Of a stretch of DNA of 64,000 bases, positions 43,316 to 54,765 are shown in pieces (position 1 is the stretch's first letter; each line of letters begins with the position of its first letter). Under the pieces are notes generated by a model that made no database searches, was not told where the DNA came from, and saw only the letters and a program-made list of their open reading frames with translations. The DNA comes from Cristatella mucedo (taxonomy: Eukaryota; Bryozoa; Phylactolaemata; Cristatellidae): the NCBI GenBank assembly GCA_009760855.2, contig WPIO01000119.1, positions 490,001 to 554,000 on the forward strand. Reading direction: 5' to 3'. The position numbers were made by a program, and so were the translations under genes.

Positions 43316-44595
43316 TGATCGAGGCAAAACAGCATGGTATAGGTATGAGTTGCAGACCCAGCCGCGTTTTAGATTGTCAAATAAAGTGAAATTGATCGTA
43401 ACTTAATAATCTGGGTTGAAACCTGAATCACTTGCAATTTTTAAGTAGCCAGCTTAATACTGACTGCTTGCGTGGTTGTGCACCCATGCCGTTGAGGGTG
43501 AACGCTATCACATCCGGCGACATGTCCCCTCTAGAATAGGGTCAAGATGGTTTCTCCGCAATCTGCAAAGGTCAGCAGCTGACCTAGAAATTCACCGGTA
43601 TAAGCGAAGACGTTCGATTATTCCGAAGCCTCAGCAGCCTCAGAGACTAAGATACAATCAAAAACCTGGCTCTATTGATCGTAGCACCATGTAGTGATAG
43701 CTTTATCCTTAATCATAACAATTTCCTACCTCGCTCGATCGATAGGATCAAGCTGCGCCAGGAGCCCTGCCAGATATGTCTTATTTTAGTAGCCCGGTAC
43801 AAGAAAAACTCAGATTTTATTTTATGCTTCGGGCAAAAAGCTAAGCAATTCATTGCGAAAATTATCAGCTCCATGCACCTCCATGAGATATTTTCAAGCT
43901 TAGCTGCCTTTAATAACTTTAGTTAGCTGGGCGCCGTATTTTGGTTCATTCAGCAGGCCCAAGATAAGACCAGCAGCCTTCTAACGAAAATCACCACACC
44001 GTTTAGAAGTGCAGAATTTTTTCAATTGCCATTTACTATCGCTTTAGCTTTCGCAGTATTTCATAAAATTATTGCGAGTCATACTAGAAAAATCCCTATG
44101 GTTCCTAACTACGCTGCTGATATACTTGTTTACAGTTAAGGTGCATGACATGCTTGAAATGACAGCATGGTCTGGCCAAATTTCTGTACGATAAACCTGG
44201 GCGTTAACCCAGATCAGTGCAAGTTCTGAAAGACAGATAGCTCCTACCTTGAGCCGTGGCAGATTGGCCTAGAAATTCGGCTCACCCTACCAAGGTGGAG
44301 ACCATCAAAGATTTTAGTAAGCCTTTATTATCAATGGTAAGCGTCTTGAAGCTGCTTGGGCCGGTTAACTGCTCACATTTTTCCTCTTATTGGCAAAAGT
44401 TTACGAACCTTTACTAATTTATTGCAAGCACCGACCCCGTCGTGCTGACGCCAACCAGGCAAAGGTCGTCCAAGGCATCGTCTCCTATAGTAAACTACGA
44501 TTGTTAGTTGTTTCCTCTTTTATCATTGACGTCGCATTTACATTTAGTCCAACGAAATGAATTTATAGTTGCACAATAAGAGTGCAGACTAGATT
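43316..44595. other. anonymous sequence
   Basis: Two overlapping open frames (43476-43694 and 43675-43926) have no recognisable motif. No gene supported. Confidence 0.3.
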
Positions 44596-44596
44596 A

Positions 44597-45062
44597 ACTC
44601 AGGTCTACTCCCCCACCAGGCCAAGCATCGTGCCAGCCGCTTTTCGGAATCCAACAGCTTACTAATTCCTCGTACCAACCTCAAATCCTTTGGAGACCAT
44701 GCATTTCATTCGTATCCTCCCAAAGCCTGGAACTCCCTCTCGGCTTGCGTCAGGACTTCCCCTGACTTGACCACATTTAAAGAGAACTTAAAGAGAACAC
44801 CTATTAAGGACAGCATTTAGTGGGTCCCTGTGATTCGTCCTTCGTGTGCTTATGCGTGCTGACAGTGTGCATGCTGCCACTTACCACATCTGCATGCTGA
44901 CCGTGTACATGTCACCCCTAACCACGCTATTCGTGTTGTTTATCAAGCATGATATTACTCACCATTCAATCGCGTTTCCCGTTGCAGCAAATGTAAAGCG
45001 CCTAGAAAGAGATTGAGTTCTCTGAGGGCGCTTTATCAAGCGCATTATTATTGTTATCGTTA
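44597..45062 (+). mobile_element. LINE-A 3' fragment
   Basis: Starts in SGLLPHQAKHRASRFSES-type sequence. The C-terminal tail has small indels. UTR, fully paired outer stem (AAAGCGCC / GGCGCTTT) and tail follow. Confidence 0.85.
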
Positions 45063-45150
45063 AGTTTTCTTGGCAGCAAATTTGAAGTGCCTAGAAAGAG
45101 ATTGGGATCCCTGAGGGCGCTATAACAAATGTATTATTATTGTTTTTATG
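45063..45150 (+). mobile_element. second LINE-A 3' tail immediately downstream
   Basis: CTTGGCAGCAAATTTGAAGT, AAAGAGATTGGGATCCCTGA, GGGCGCTATAACAAATG and ATT units repeat the tail directly after the previous one, with a different version of the end (GCTATAACAAATG rather than GCTTTATCAAG). Confidence 0.75.
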
Positions 45151-45504
45151 ACAGCAATAGTGTACGTCAAAACACGGAGAGATATAATTTACTCATCGGC
45201 ATGTGTAGCTGCAGCGAGCACTATTATACTTGAAATGAAACATTAAAATGATCGAGCTTAAGCGCATAGAACTTAGGGAACTTACAGATTAAAAAAATAT
45301 GGCCTTGGCATACCAGTAGCCTGCACTCGCTCGGCTACGGCCGAAGCTTTCGCTAGGCGTACCTGAGTCAGCATGTTGGAGAGCTGCCCGACGAGTTTAA
45401 CGTGTTAGTTCAACCAGTTTAGCTAAGTGACTGTGAATTAAAAACTGACTCTAAATTTATATCCGGAATACTCTTTTGAATGGACCACAATCAAGATCCT
45501 GCAT
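45151..45504. other. anonymous sequence
   Basis: No supported features. Confidence 0.35.
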
Positions 45505-45835
45505 CAGGGAAGGGTGAGACTAAATGGCGCTCTCGCGAGCAACCGCGGGCCGCAGAGACACTAGATGAGGCTGCTCAACGGCGTGCTGCAGAGACTGCAA
45601 GAAGGAGGCACTCACGCCAGCAATAACGGACCACATAGACTATGGTAGAAACAGAAGCACGACGAATTATTGCAACTGAAGGTGAAAAAACGAACCGATC
45701 CATTATTTCCTGTAGTAACGGGCCTGCGAGACTGAGAAAGAAGCAGACGGCCGAATAAATCAAGTGACCAAAACCGTTTAGCGGGCCTCACGAACGACGA
45801 CGCGCTAGTGAGACTAAGGAAGAAGCAGAAGCCAC
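45505..45835 (+). pseudogene. fragment rich in AET..RR repeats, possible transposon ORF N-terminus
   Basis: The frame open from ~45481 to 45627 reads WRSREQPRAAETLDEAAQRR then AAETARRRHSRQQ and a stop. Related pieces follow in other frames (VETEARRIIATEGEKTNRS; GPHERRRASETKEEAEAT). Charged AETxxE..RR repeats of this kind occur at the N-termini of some Helitron and other large transposon proteins. Origin uncertain; nothing else of such an element is visible. Confidence 0.3.
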
Positions 45836-46215
45836 GTGGTATTTCCCTTGATTTTACACTGGTATTAGCTATTTAACGCTATAAGTACTAATATTAAATA
45901 TGTTCCACCACCTTAGAGATCCCGAGTGACTCCGTTGCACATACGGCTGAGTTGACTACTCATGAGACTGGCAGCCAGTCAAGCTGCTACTGAAGCTGCA
46001 AATGACTGCTAGCCGCCTCCTCCATTTCCTACCGTCGGCTCCCAAAGAAGCGGCTCATTAACTATCAGCTTCATCATCAGCTGAGTCGTCATCGGCCAGT
46101 AAAGCAAGCGGGTGTGGACAAATCTAATCGTTGCCTCTTCGGCTTAAGCAGGCTATTTTTTTAGCACGCTTGTGGTCGCTACTGCTCATGTACTTGTATT
46201 GTTGAATTGTTAAGC
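45836..46215. other. anonymous sequence
   Basis: No supported features. Confidence 0.35.
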
Positions 46216-46217
46216 TT

Positions 46218-46636
46218 CCTCAATGATTCAACATGCATAAACTCCTCTCGAGACCTTCGTGCCTTCGATACAAACCTCAAATCCTTTGAAGACCACGTCT
46301 TTAGTTCGTATGCCCTCAAAGCCTGGAACTCACTCCAGACTTGCGTCACGACATCTCTTGACTTGACCACATTTAAAAAGAAACTGAAAACTCATCTATT
46401 TATTGCAGCATTTAGTAGTTCCCTGTGATTTGAGCTTTATGTGCTCATGCATGTTGAGAATGTGCAAGGTTCCACTAACTACACTTGCATGCTGACCCTG
46501 TGCATGTCAACCCGAACCGTGTTAATCATGAGCAGGCGACCATTAACCATTCGATAAGGCTTTCTTTGCAGCAAATTTAAAGTACCTAGAAAGAGATTAG
46601 GCTCTGTTAGGGTGCTATAAACTATATTATTATTCA
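46218..46636 (+). mobile_element. LINE-A 3' fragment
   Basis: Open frame 46207-46428 gives NLKSFEDHVFSSYALKAWNS and LKTHLFIAAFSSSL to a stop, then a shortened UTR and AGAGATTAGGCTCTGTTAGG with an ATT tail. Confidence 0.85.
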
Positions 46637-46639
46637 TAT

Positions 46640-46772
46640 TACAGCATTTATAGGACCTCTGTGTTTTCCTTTCGTTTGAGAATTCTACCACTAACCATTC
46701 AACCATGCTTTTTTGTAGCATATTTAAAGTGCGTAAAGTGAGATTAATTTCTCTGGGGAGCTGTACAAACGT
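46640..46772 (+). mobile_element. another LINE-A 3' tail directly downstream
   Basis: TTATAGGACCTCTGTGTTTT, CTACCACTAACCATTC and AAAGTGAGATTAATTTCTCT: a UTR and hairpin of a further diverged copy. Confidence 0.65.
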
Positions 46773-47390
46773 ATAAATGTAAGTACTTTGATGCAGGAGA
46801 TTTTAGGTGCTGCAGGTAACCTATCAGCATCCAACAGTATTTTTTCTTAGTCAGTAGGATCATTCCTTCATGCGGACATGCCTGTTGCGTTCTAATCTCG
46901 GATATTATTATCTGTTGATCCGCTTGTATTTTGGAGGATGTAACTTTGATTGCAAAAGAAGGGAACACCGTTAAACCTTAACCACAAATCCTAGAGAATT
47001 ATATTTACGAGTCTGTTTATATTAGCAATGGTAGAGTGTTAGTAAGCGTATTTTACTGTCTTCTTGTGGACTCAACCATGCACAGGTCTTATGCAGCGAC
47101 ATTTGCAGTCGATTTCTTTATAGTCTGTGATAATCTGTTCTCATCGCTGAACAACGGGCATCTACAGTCAATTTCTGGAAATTGTCTAATAGACAGCAAG
47201 CAAGCTTAATTTACTTTCTGAGATGCTGTCAGTACATTATAAAACGAATGTTTTCGAAAGTGTAATCAAAATCGTAGCTTCGCACAACACATTTTTATGG
47301 CACTATGAGGCTGATTGTAAAGAATTTCGATAGCAGCCTCGAGAATTAAGTCAATTAATTTTTATGACGTTCCCAGAACGAGCATTCAAA
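46773..47390. other. anonymous sequence
   Basis: No supported features. Confidence 0.35.
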
Positions 47391-47394
47391 ATAA

Positions 47395-47545
47395 TATTAA
47401 TAATAATATTAATAACATACTTGTTAAAGTGCCCTCTGAAAACTAAATTTTTTTCTAGGAATTTTAAATTTGCTTCAAATGAAACATGATCGAACGATGA
47501 GTGGTATCATGTTTGATAAACAGCATGAATAAAATGTTAGGGTGA
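47395..47545 (-). mobile_element. LINE-A 3' tail fragment
   Basis: Inverted AAT-rich tail, then AAAGTGCCCTCTGAAAAC, TTTTTCTAGGAATTTTAAAT and a UTR segment. No coding sequence. Confidence 0.65.
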
Positions 47546-47559
47546 AATGCACGTGTTCA

Positions 47560-49175
47560 GAATAATAATAACAATAAAGTACTTGATAAAGCGCCCTCAG
47601 AGAACTTAATCTCTTTCTAGGTGCTTGCTACTGGTCAGTGGCAGCTTTTACAGTGTCAGCACGCATAAGCATATATAGAACTAATCACAGGGACCCACTA
47701 AATGCTGTTCTAAATAGGTGTGTTTTTGAGTTCTTTTTAAATGTGGTCAACTCAGGGGATGTTATGACGCAAGTCGGAAGGGAGTTTCAGGCTTTGGGAG
47801 CACACGAGCCAAATCATTCTCCGAAAATTTCTCCAAAGGATTTGAAGTTTTTACGAGGTATTGGTCAACAGCTAGATTCCGAAAAGCGGGTGGTAAGATG
47901 CTTGGCCTGGTGGTGGAGTAGAACGGATAGATAGGCTACAGCCAAATAATGACAGGAATTAAAATTGAGCGACAAAACGTTGAAGTCGGTCCGTTCCTGG
48001 ACTGGTAACCAGTGCCGGTCGGCGAGAAGGGGTGTGATGTGGCAACTGCGACGCTTACGACAAACAAGCCTAGCTGCAAAGTTTTGCACTAGCTGTAAGC
48101 GCCTGATTGCACATGCCAGCGGGCCAACAAGCAGTAAGTTACAGCAGTCAAGACGGGATGTCAAAAATGCATTTACCAACTTAGACGTGGTATCCTTATA
48201 TAAACAAGCCCGAATCTTAGTAATGCTATGTAGCTGAAGTAAGGCAGACTTGATTGTGGAGATGATGTGGTTGTCTAACGAAAGGTCACTTTGGAAGAGG
48301 ACACATAGATTTCGTGCGGATTCAAGAGGAGTTATTCTGGCAGAGCCCATTTTGAGCGTCAGCCTTTCCACTTTCTGAATCACACTTGGTTTGCCTATAA
48401 CTAGTAAATTGGCTTTATCATAATTTAATTTAAGAAAACTTGCTGCCATTCATGTGATGATGTCATCAATACATGTAGCAAGTGAGTTGAGAGAATTTGT
48501 GGTGCTCGAAGGCTGGGAGCGATCAAAGCAAAGGTAAAACTGAGTGCCGTCGGCATAGAGGTGAAAGGCTAGATTGAGCTTGGCAATCACATCGGCAAGA
48601 GGGAGAGTACAAACCATGAAAGGAACCAAACCAAGCACGGAGCTCTGAAGTATCCCATATTTTAGAGGTGCCTCGGATGATCTTTACACATTCACATTAC
48701 TACTCAGGAGTCTCCCATTGAGACAGGACCTGAAACATTACAGAGCAGTCCTAGAGATGCCCAGGCGAGATGAAAGGCGCTCAAGTAGAGCGTGGTGACC
48801 GATAGTATCAAAAGCTGCTAAAAGATTGAGCAAAACAAGCAGAGATACTTTACCCATGTCTGCATTCCTAAGTAATTCAACGTACACCTGAAGCAATACT
48901 GACTCTGTGGAGTGATTAACTCTAAAGTCACACTGGAACTTACTAGCACGATATTAAGTCTTAATATATCCCTTCAGCTGGTCTGCCACAGATTGTTCCA
49001 GTGTCTTTGATAGGAATGGTAGAAGGGAGACTGGGCGGTAGTTGCTTAAGTACTCTCGGTCTAGCGTCGCTTTCTTGATAAATAGCCTGACTACAGCTTT
49101 TTGGAAAGGTGGTGGTACAAGACCTGAGGCTAATGACACAATAATGATGTTAGTTAGGCATGGCAGCAGCAGATC
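47560..49175 (-). mobile_element. long LINE-A copy, RT through 3' end
   Basis: On the minus strand from 49175: LPCLTNII, VSLASGLVPPPFQKAVVR, NYRPVSLLPFLSKTLEQSVA (RT fingers, 48954-49139), and a DFRVNHSTES-like block near 48920. Next are LLNLLAAFDTIGHH (RT motif A) and the SVLGLVPF.. region, then FHLYADGTQFYLCFDRSQ, in which the second catalytic Asp of YADD has become Gly. Open frame 47865-48449 covers the post-RT domain. The C-terminal tail is damaged, most of the UTR is missing (the hairpin joins at ~47625), and the AAT-rich tail is at 47560. Second most complete RT in the window. Confidence 0.9.
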
Positions 49176-49439
49176 AATGCAAATTAGGAGCAGGACAGTG
49201 GGAACAAGACCAAACTATTCGTCTTCTTAATTTATTAGGACTAATGACGATGATATTTCTTGGACAGAGGCATTTATTGGATGCACGAAAACAAAGTGTA
49301 CAGCCCCCATGGATCCTGAGGAAATGCGTATTAACCAAAACCCTTAATGTCGATTGCCATGTTTTCCCAAGAATTTACAATAGCAATAGGGAAAAGTTAG
49401 GCATGTGCACTTAACACAAAATTAAATATTATATGCAAT

Positions 49440-49655
49440 GAGAATTGAGGCTTTGCGCAGGAGATTTCTGGTTGACGTGTAATGGATTACAGTATAGGCC
49501 CTGATAATTGCTGTCAATCACTGTTTACAAATCGCTGTTTAATTGTGTAAAGTGCTCTATAATGTGAATTAAATTGTTAAACTATGATTAGATTGGATTG
49601 TGATATTGACCAAGGACATTGACATCAAATTCAATGCCGTCTCCGAGAACGAGTG
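49440..49655 (+). repeat. Sat1-like relic
   Basis: GGATTACAGTATAGGCCCTG, ATAATTGCTGTCAATCACTG, GGATTGTGATATTGACC and TCAATGCCGTCTCCGAGAAC resemble Sat1 and the arms of the 15-20 kb element, without visible long inverted arms. Confidence 0.5.
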
Positions 49656-49799
49656 TTTAAAATTTTAACTGTTGAGTCAAAAGCGTATCGATGAGCTTGT
49701 GCAAATGCCGAGTTGGGAGAAAGCTATGCCAATGCTTTGAGCAGTGGGGGAAGTTGACTTTCCAGAGTTCGTCGGTGGTAGTCGTGGCAGTAGTACCTC

Positions 49800-49975
49800 C
49801 AGCTGGCCGTGATAGCCTAGGAGGTAGGGTGCTCGCTCATTCACGACCGAGGTCGTGGGTTCAAAACCGGCAGTTCGGCGACCCTTTATTGCCAACTACG
49901 AACGGAAGTGACAGCCGATAATGCTCATCTGCCGCTATAAAAAAAGATGTTAAATTCGCTAAGTTATTACGTATC
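49800..49975 (+). mobile_element. SINE2 copy
   Basis: TGGCCGTGATAGCCTAGGAG, GGTCGTGGGTTCAAAACC (B box with two changes), GTGACAGCCGATAATGCTC and TATAAAAAAAGATGTTAAAT. Confidence 0.75.
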
Positions 49976-50600
49976 GTACCGTGAGGTGAGAGGACCGGTT
50001 GCTGGCCTAGATTGATAGTCAATTAACAGATGACATCATTTCGGCAAGATATTGGTCGGCACTGATGCAGAAGCCTTCGTGAATGGCAGGCAGTACAGGG
50101 ATAGTAAAATGGATAGATAAGACAAATAAATAATGAAGGCAGTATCTGATAGCCGCGTTGGCTGCAAGTTAGTGATAGCGTCTTTGGGGCGAATAGTTGA
50201 TGCAGCTCAAACTCAAGTGGCTATGTCGTTTGCTCTTCCCACAGCAAGAACTAAATAATTAGTCGAATCAAAAGACAAATATGAGGCTGCAGATTTAAGC
50301 CCAAGAGCTTCTCAGAGAGAGCAGCGAGAGCGTCGTCGGAGATAGCAGCCTGTGAGGAGATAGCAGCAAGGGTAGCCGGAGCTTTGTTGGACGGGTCATT
50401 CAGCCGGAGCGCCGATCGGATGGCTGGTAGTGCTCGTCGGAAATGGGAGCCTTCGCCTTACAGTGAGTCACTCGGAAAAGCCAATATGTTCAGGAACGGC
50501 ACTGATATCGAAAGGAAAGTTGGCACAAAACAGTCAGAAAATCTCAGCCAGCGAAAATTATGATGGGCAATACGCCTAAGCTTTTTTAAGTTACCCTCTG
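49976..50600. other. anonymous region with a possible old coding segment on the minus strand
   Basis: The minus strand of ~50457-50270 reads as an unbroken helical-looking peptide (PAIRSALRLNDPSNKAPATL, AAISSQAAISDDALAALSEK). I do not recognise it, and it has no splice or family evidence. Confidence 0.25.
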
Positions 50601-50685
50601 TTGCCGTTAGCAAACGGCGGTTATAGCCGCTGAGGTTCATCTGCCAATATATAAATAAATAAAACGTTAAATCGGTAATATTTTT
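50601..50685 (+). mobile_element. SINE2 tail fragment
   Basis: GGCGGTTATAGCCGCTGAGG, TTCATCTGCCAATATATAAA and ATAAAACGTTAAATCGGTAA match the SINE2 3' half. Confidence 0.55.
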
Positions 50686-50714
50686 TAAGCTTCGCCCAGC
50701 CAATTTCTAGCCGA

Positions 50715-50960
50715 TAATGTGGTATTGCAGTAACGGCCAGCCATTGCTGTCCATAACCGTGCAAAAAGCAGTCAGTTACAACGCAAAATACTTGGAAAAT
50801 AGGCGGTTACATTTTAAATACAGCGGGCGGTAATATGGTAGGAAAAGTGAAACTTATCGAGGCAAGTGTTCCGTCAATTATTTAAGATCGAGTGTGATTT
50901 ACAAGTTGTCTCAAGACATTGCCATCAGCCTCTGTAACCATAGATGCACAAATTCCTAAC
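50715..50960 (+). repeat. Sat1-like relic
   Basis: GGTATTGCAGTAACGGCCAG, CCATTGCTGTCCATAACCGT and AAGACATTGCCATCAGCC keep the Sat1 core at about its usual spacing. Confidence 0.4.
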
Positions 50961-52790
50961 AATGATTTCTAGAACCCGAAAGCTCTGGTAATCCACAGAT
51001 GCCTGCTCGAAGGGCAGCCTGATTCCATGAGTACACGACTCTTAAAAAGTTGAGCTGAAGCTCACTTGGTACCCTTCCAAACATTTTTACGTCTCCTGTG
51101 TCGACAAATCTCCAACCCCTGCTGTGAGTGAGTTCAAACGGATAGTTTCAGTTCAGTCATGTCTCTTTTTAAAGGATGTATCTCTGTGTTATTTCGTCCG
51201 CCGCCTCCTAATTAAGCGGGCATTCATCTGAATTGAAAACCTTTCTTACCTGAATTGTTCGCAATGGTCGTATGTAGGGCATGCCAAAATTAACTATGTG
51301 TGGATGCGAAGTCTGCTACATATGCTGTACGAGAACGCCGGAAATTAGCAAAGCTGCATCGCCTCAGTCACTCTTGCTCTGCTGCTGATGGTCCAAATAG
51401 CAGTGCCACTACGAGCCAGGACAATTATTGCAACCAGCAATAATTGTCGCCTTTTCCATGGCTGCTAATAGCTGGGCTTTTAAGAAATATCAAAATATGC
51501 CCCCTAAACTTCCACCTCGGACTCAAGGAAATTTTTACCCTCAGCTATTAGCGGGCTAAGCTAAACTTTGGCCAAGAATAAACGGCATAGATATGTATGC
51601 AAGAATATGACCATCCTATAACAGAGCAAATCTTTATTAGAAATATCGTAAATGCGTATTATCTTTCTTGTCAGATTTGTCCTTACTAATTCCGGTAGCG
51701 GCCCGAAGCTTGCAAAGCATGAAGACCGCAAGTTAGCAATAAGTCTTAATGAAGCAACTGCTCTAGATTAAGAGCAGAATGCACCAAGATAGATGATAAA
51801 TAAAAAATGTGTCGTTATTCGCTGATTTTCTGCGTGTTAAACTACTATCTGAAAATGTGAAGCATTATTTGTTGAATTACATCCCATGAGTAAGCTAATG
51901 ATTTGCCAACTAACGATAAGAAAGTCCGTTGAACCCACCAATCCCTCTTGTTCGTGCAATGTCTTTCCGAAGCGAACTTTTCGCAAGAAAATCTCTCAAA
52001 TATCATTCATAATGATGATGAAAAAGCGAACGGGTTGAAAAAAATATTCATCACATTTATCTGAAGGTATTCATTAAGTAAATACGAACTGATATGGCAA
52101 GCTTAGTTGTTACGCTCCCACGTCAAGCCGCAGACTCAGAAGATATGCCGACGGCACTAATGGATTGTTGTTTTGCGTAACACCAACCAAGTGTGAACAG
52201 CATTAGCGTTCCTTACTATAAGCACTTAAGCTTTGACATTTCCGAGTAGCACTTAGTTTACCATAATTAGTAAGTTCTGTATATAATTGTTTAATTTGAG
52301 AAAGAATGAAGCAGTCCAAGTGGGACTCGTAAATGCAGTCAGGGAGCTGATTGAGTTGGATCTGCTGGACGGCAGTAAGGGATTTCAGTATCGCTAAAAT
52401 TTTGCACGGTTTGCAGTAACATTAAAGTCAAATTTTTTCTTTGAAATTTCATAGATAAGGAGCAGCATATATGTTACACGAATTTGGAAGAAAGCAGGTT
52501 GCCGATGCCCACTATTTTTCCAATAGAACTTGACAGCGATTTCTGGTGACGTATGCTGTTTGAATCCTCTCAACAAGAGACGACCTAAACTATCGTAACA
52601 TAATGTCCTAATGTCTTGGCGAAAAACCAGGAACTGTGACACGATTTTATAATATCTAGCATCAAAAGCCGCTGAGATCCCGTACAACTAGCAGAGCGTC
52701 TCTAACTAATTCAGCTTTCCTGAGAAGAGGAGTGCTGATTCGGTGCAGTGATTTGCTATAAAACCAAAAGCAAATCAATTCTCTGTTATT
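50961..52790. other. anonymous sequence
   Basis: No gene, RNA or repeat boundary recognised; the 97-codon minus frame at 52394-52687 has no motif. Probably intronic if the PGS1-like gene extends upstream. Confidence 0.35.
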
Positions 52791-52794
52791 AAAG

Positions 52795-53920
52795 CTTCAA
52801 ATGATGAATCACATAAACGACCTCTCGGAAAATTGATTAAAGCACATGAAATAGGATATCACTTTTTTGCTGATAATACTCAGCTGTACTAGTCATTCTA
52901 ACCGTCGGAATCAGCTGCAGCAGCTGAGAAACTGAATGCTTGCCTTGCCGACGGTCGATCCTGGATTTCGGAAAACTTCCTGAAATTAAATGATGATAAA
53001 ATCAAACTGCTGCTCCTAGGACACTTGAAGCGTGTGGCGGGATTAAAAGGCTTTGCTCTTCTAATAAGTGATGCTAATTTGCGACCATCACCACGTGCTC
53101 GAAATTTAGGTGTCGTTTTCGACAGATGCCTCAATTTTCAAAGCTTCATTCAGAAGACTACTTGTACAGCTAGCCATCACGTAAGATCCCTATCAAAGAT
53201 TAGGGGCTGTCTTCCACAGTGGCTTGTAAAAAAAATATTTAACTAGCTCTTTAGTTCTGTCTCGGCTTGATTGCTGTAATTCCCTTTTGGCTGAGCTATC
53301 AAAGAAACCAATTATGCCAATGCAGCAGGTTATGAGTATGGCTGCAAGACTAGTCTTCAAGTCCCAGGGGTTTGAGCACGTGTCTACTTTGCTAAAAGAG
53401 CTAGGACGGATGCCGGTTGAGCAACGGATAAAGAGCGCAGTTCTTACGCTAACCCACAAGGCCCGCCACGGCTTGGCTCCTTCGTACCTAGCTGACCTGC
53501 TGCACCAGTTTCAGCCTCTTCGCACACTCAGGTCCGTGTGGACAATAAATTAGCTGTCCCATTCCTCCGCTTGAAGACCGTTGGCGACAGAAGCTTTAGC
53601 TCTGCAGATCCTAGACTGAGGAACTCGCTTCCACAATTCTTAGGCAACGACAACTACTCTCCTACTGCCGACTATGGCACATCCTTTTCAGCGGCCCTGA
53701 GCTGCTACTTCCATGGTACTCGCTACCTCAACTGCTCTCCTGACTCTGCTATGCTTCCCACTTTCTCTTTGTTGCGTGAGACGAAGTCTATTGGCTACCG
53801 AATGCGTACCGGAAGCCGCTTAGGCTGTGAGTGCGCTATACAAAATTCTCCTTCGTAACACCCACCTGGTCTTTATGACTTTGTGGAGTCATAGAAGGAG
53901 ATCCATTATATTACACTACA
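52795..53920 (+). mobile_element. LINE-B copy, RT active-site region to 3' end
   Basis: INDLSEN and GYHFFADNTQLY (RT box, second Asp changed to Asn), SWISENFLKLNDDKIKLLLL, RARNLGVVFDRCLNFQSFIQ, a SRLDCCN-type block with frame shifts, ELGRMPVEQRIKSAVL, HKARHGLAPSYLADLLHQF, LRLKTVGDRSFSSADPRL, then UTR and TTACA-type end. Domain order and spacing match LINE-A, so A and B are related families with different 3' ends. Confidence 0.88.
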
Positions 53921-54121
53921 TAATTGTTTATCGTCAGCATGCAGCATAACATTGCTTAAATTCGAGCTTGCATAGACATGGATACTACATCTCAATTGGT
54001 CCATGCATTATTACTTTATTTTAACCGCTGATGGCTAATTTTTGCAAAGCAAATGGTGGCTGATGCACTGATGTAAATACCTATATGTGTGAGGGTATAT
54101 TTCTTGGGCCTTAAAGTTTAG

Positions 54122-54472
54122 CCGCACTTGTCTATCGTTTTAAATGTGGGCCACCACGAAGATTTTGGTGAACTGGTCAAGGAGTGGATGAACGGCATTC
54201 TGGCCAAGTATCTCTCCAGGGGCGCCGTCATCTGCTCAGGCAATGAGCCATCGATGGCAGCCACTTGGATATATCCGATCGTGCAGATGGGTCCATTCGG
54301 CAATAAGCGCGATTTCGTGACGATGGAGCGGCTATTCAAGTCGGCGGCAGTCGTGCCCGGCACTAGCATTTCACTGTCGACCGCCTACTTCAACCTGACG
54401 GATGAGTACACCGACTGGATCGCGAGCACCACCAGCAGTGCCCGCTACGACATCGTAGCAGCTGCACCACAG
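54122..54472 (+). CDS. PGS1: exon of a PGS1-like mitochondrial phosphatidylglycerophosphate synthase
   Basis: PGS1 (phospholipase D superfamily, EC 2.7.8.5) joins CDP-diacylglycerol and glycerol-3-phosphate, giving phosphatidylglycerophosphate and CMP, the committed step to cardiolipin in mitochondria. The 117-codon exon has no stop and carries WIYPIVQMGPFGNKRDFVTM, the STAYFNLTDEYTDWI motif and ARYDIVAAAPQ, which match the segment between the two HKD catalytic boxes of eukaryotic PGS1. Neither HKD box is in this exon. Donor AG|GTATGT lies at 54472/54473; the most likely acceptor is TTTAG at 54117-54121. Both junctions fall between codons (phase 0). It is more GC-rich than its surroundings and flanked by transposon debris, as expected of a large intron. 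The open frame continues ~36 codons into the intron by chance. Other exons were not found here. Confidence 0.8.
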
Positions 54473-54629
54473 GTATGTCACGTGCCCAGGCGGCCGGCTA
54501 CAAGCTGGCTGGCAGCTGCTAGGCTGGAGCCGGCTATCTTGCAAATCTCCCCCCCCCCGGGCCTCCCTAGCCTGACCTGACGAAAGGGGCTTGCACTTTG
54601 ACTAGTCTACGTTGCTTATTAGTGTCGGA

Positions 54630-54765
54630 AATAATTTATTAGCATAGCGCCCTAAGAGAACATAGTCTCTCAGTAGGCATTTTACCTATGCCGAAGGGGT
54701 CGAGCTCTCGATCTTGGGGAATAAAGGCTAGCACCTTTCCACGGAGCCAAACCATAATGAATTGA
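54630..54765 (-). mobile_element. SINE1 copy in the presumed PGS1 intron
   Basis: Inverted CATAGCGCCCTAAGAGAACA, TAGTCTCTCAGTAGGCATTT and GGGGTCGAGCTCTCGATCTT, then a decayed head (GGAGCCAAACC). Its 3' end again follows the LINE-A hairpin pattern. Confidence 0.65.
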
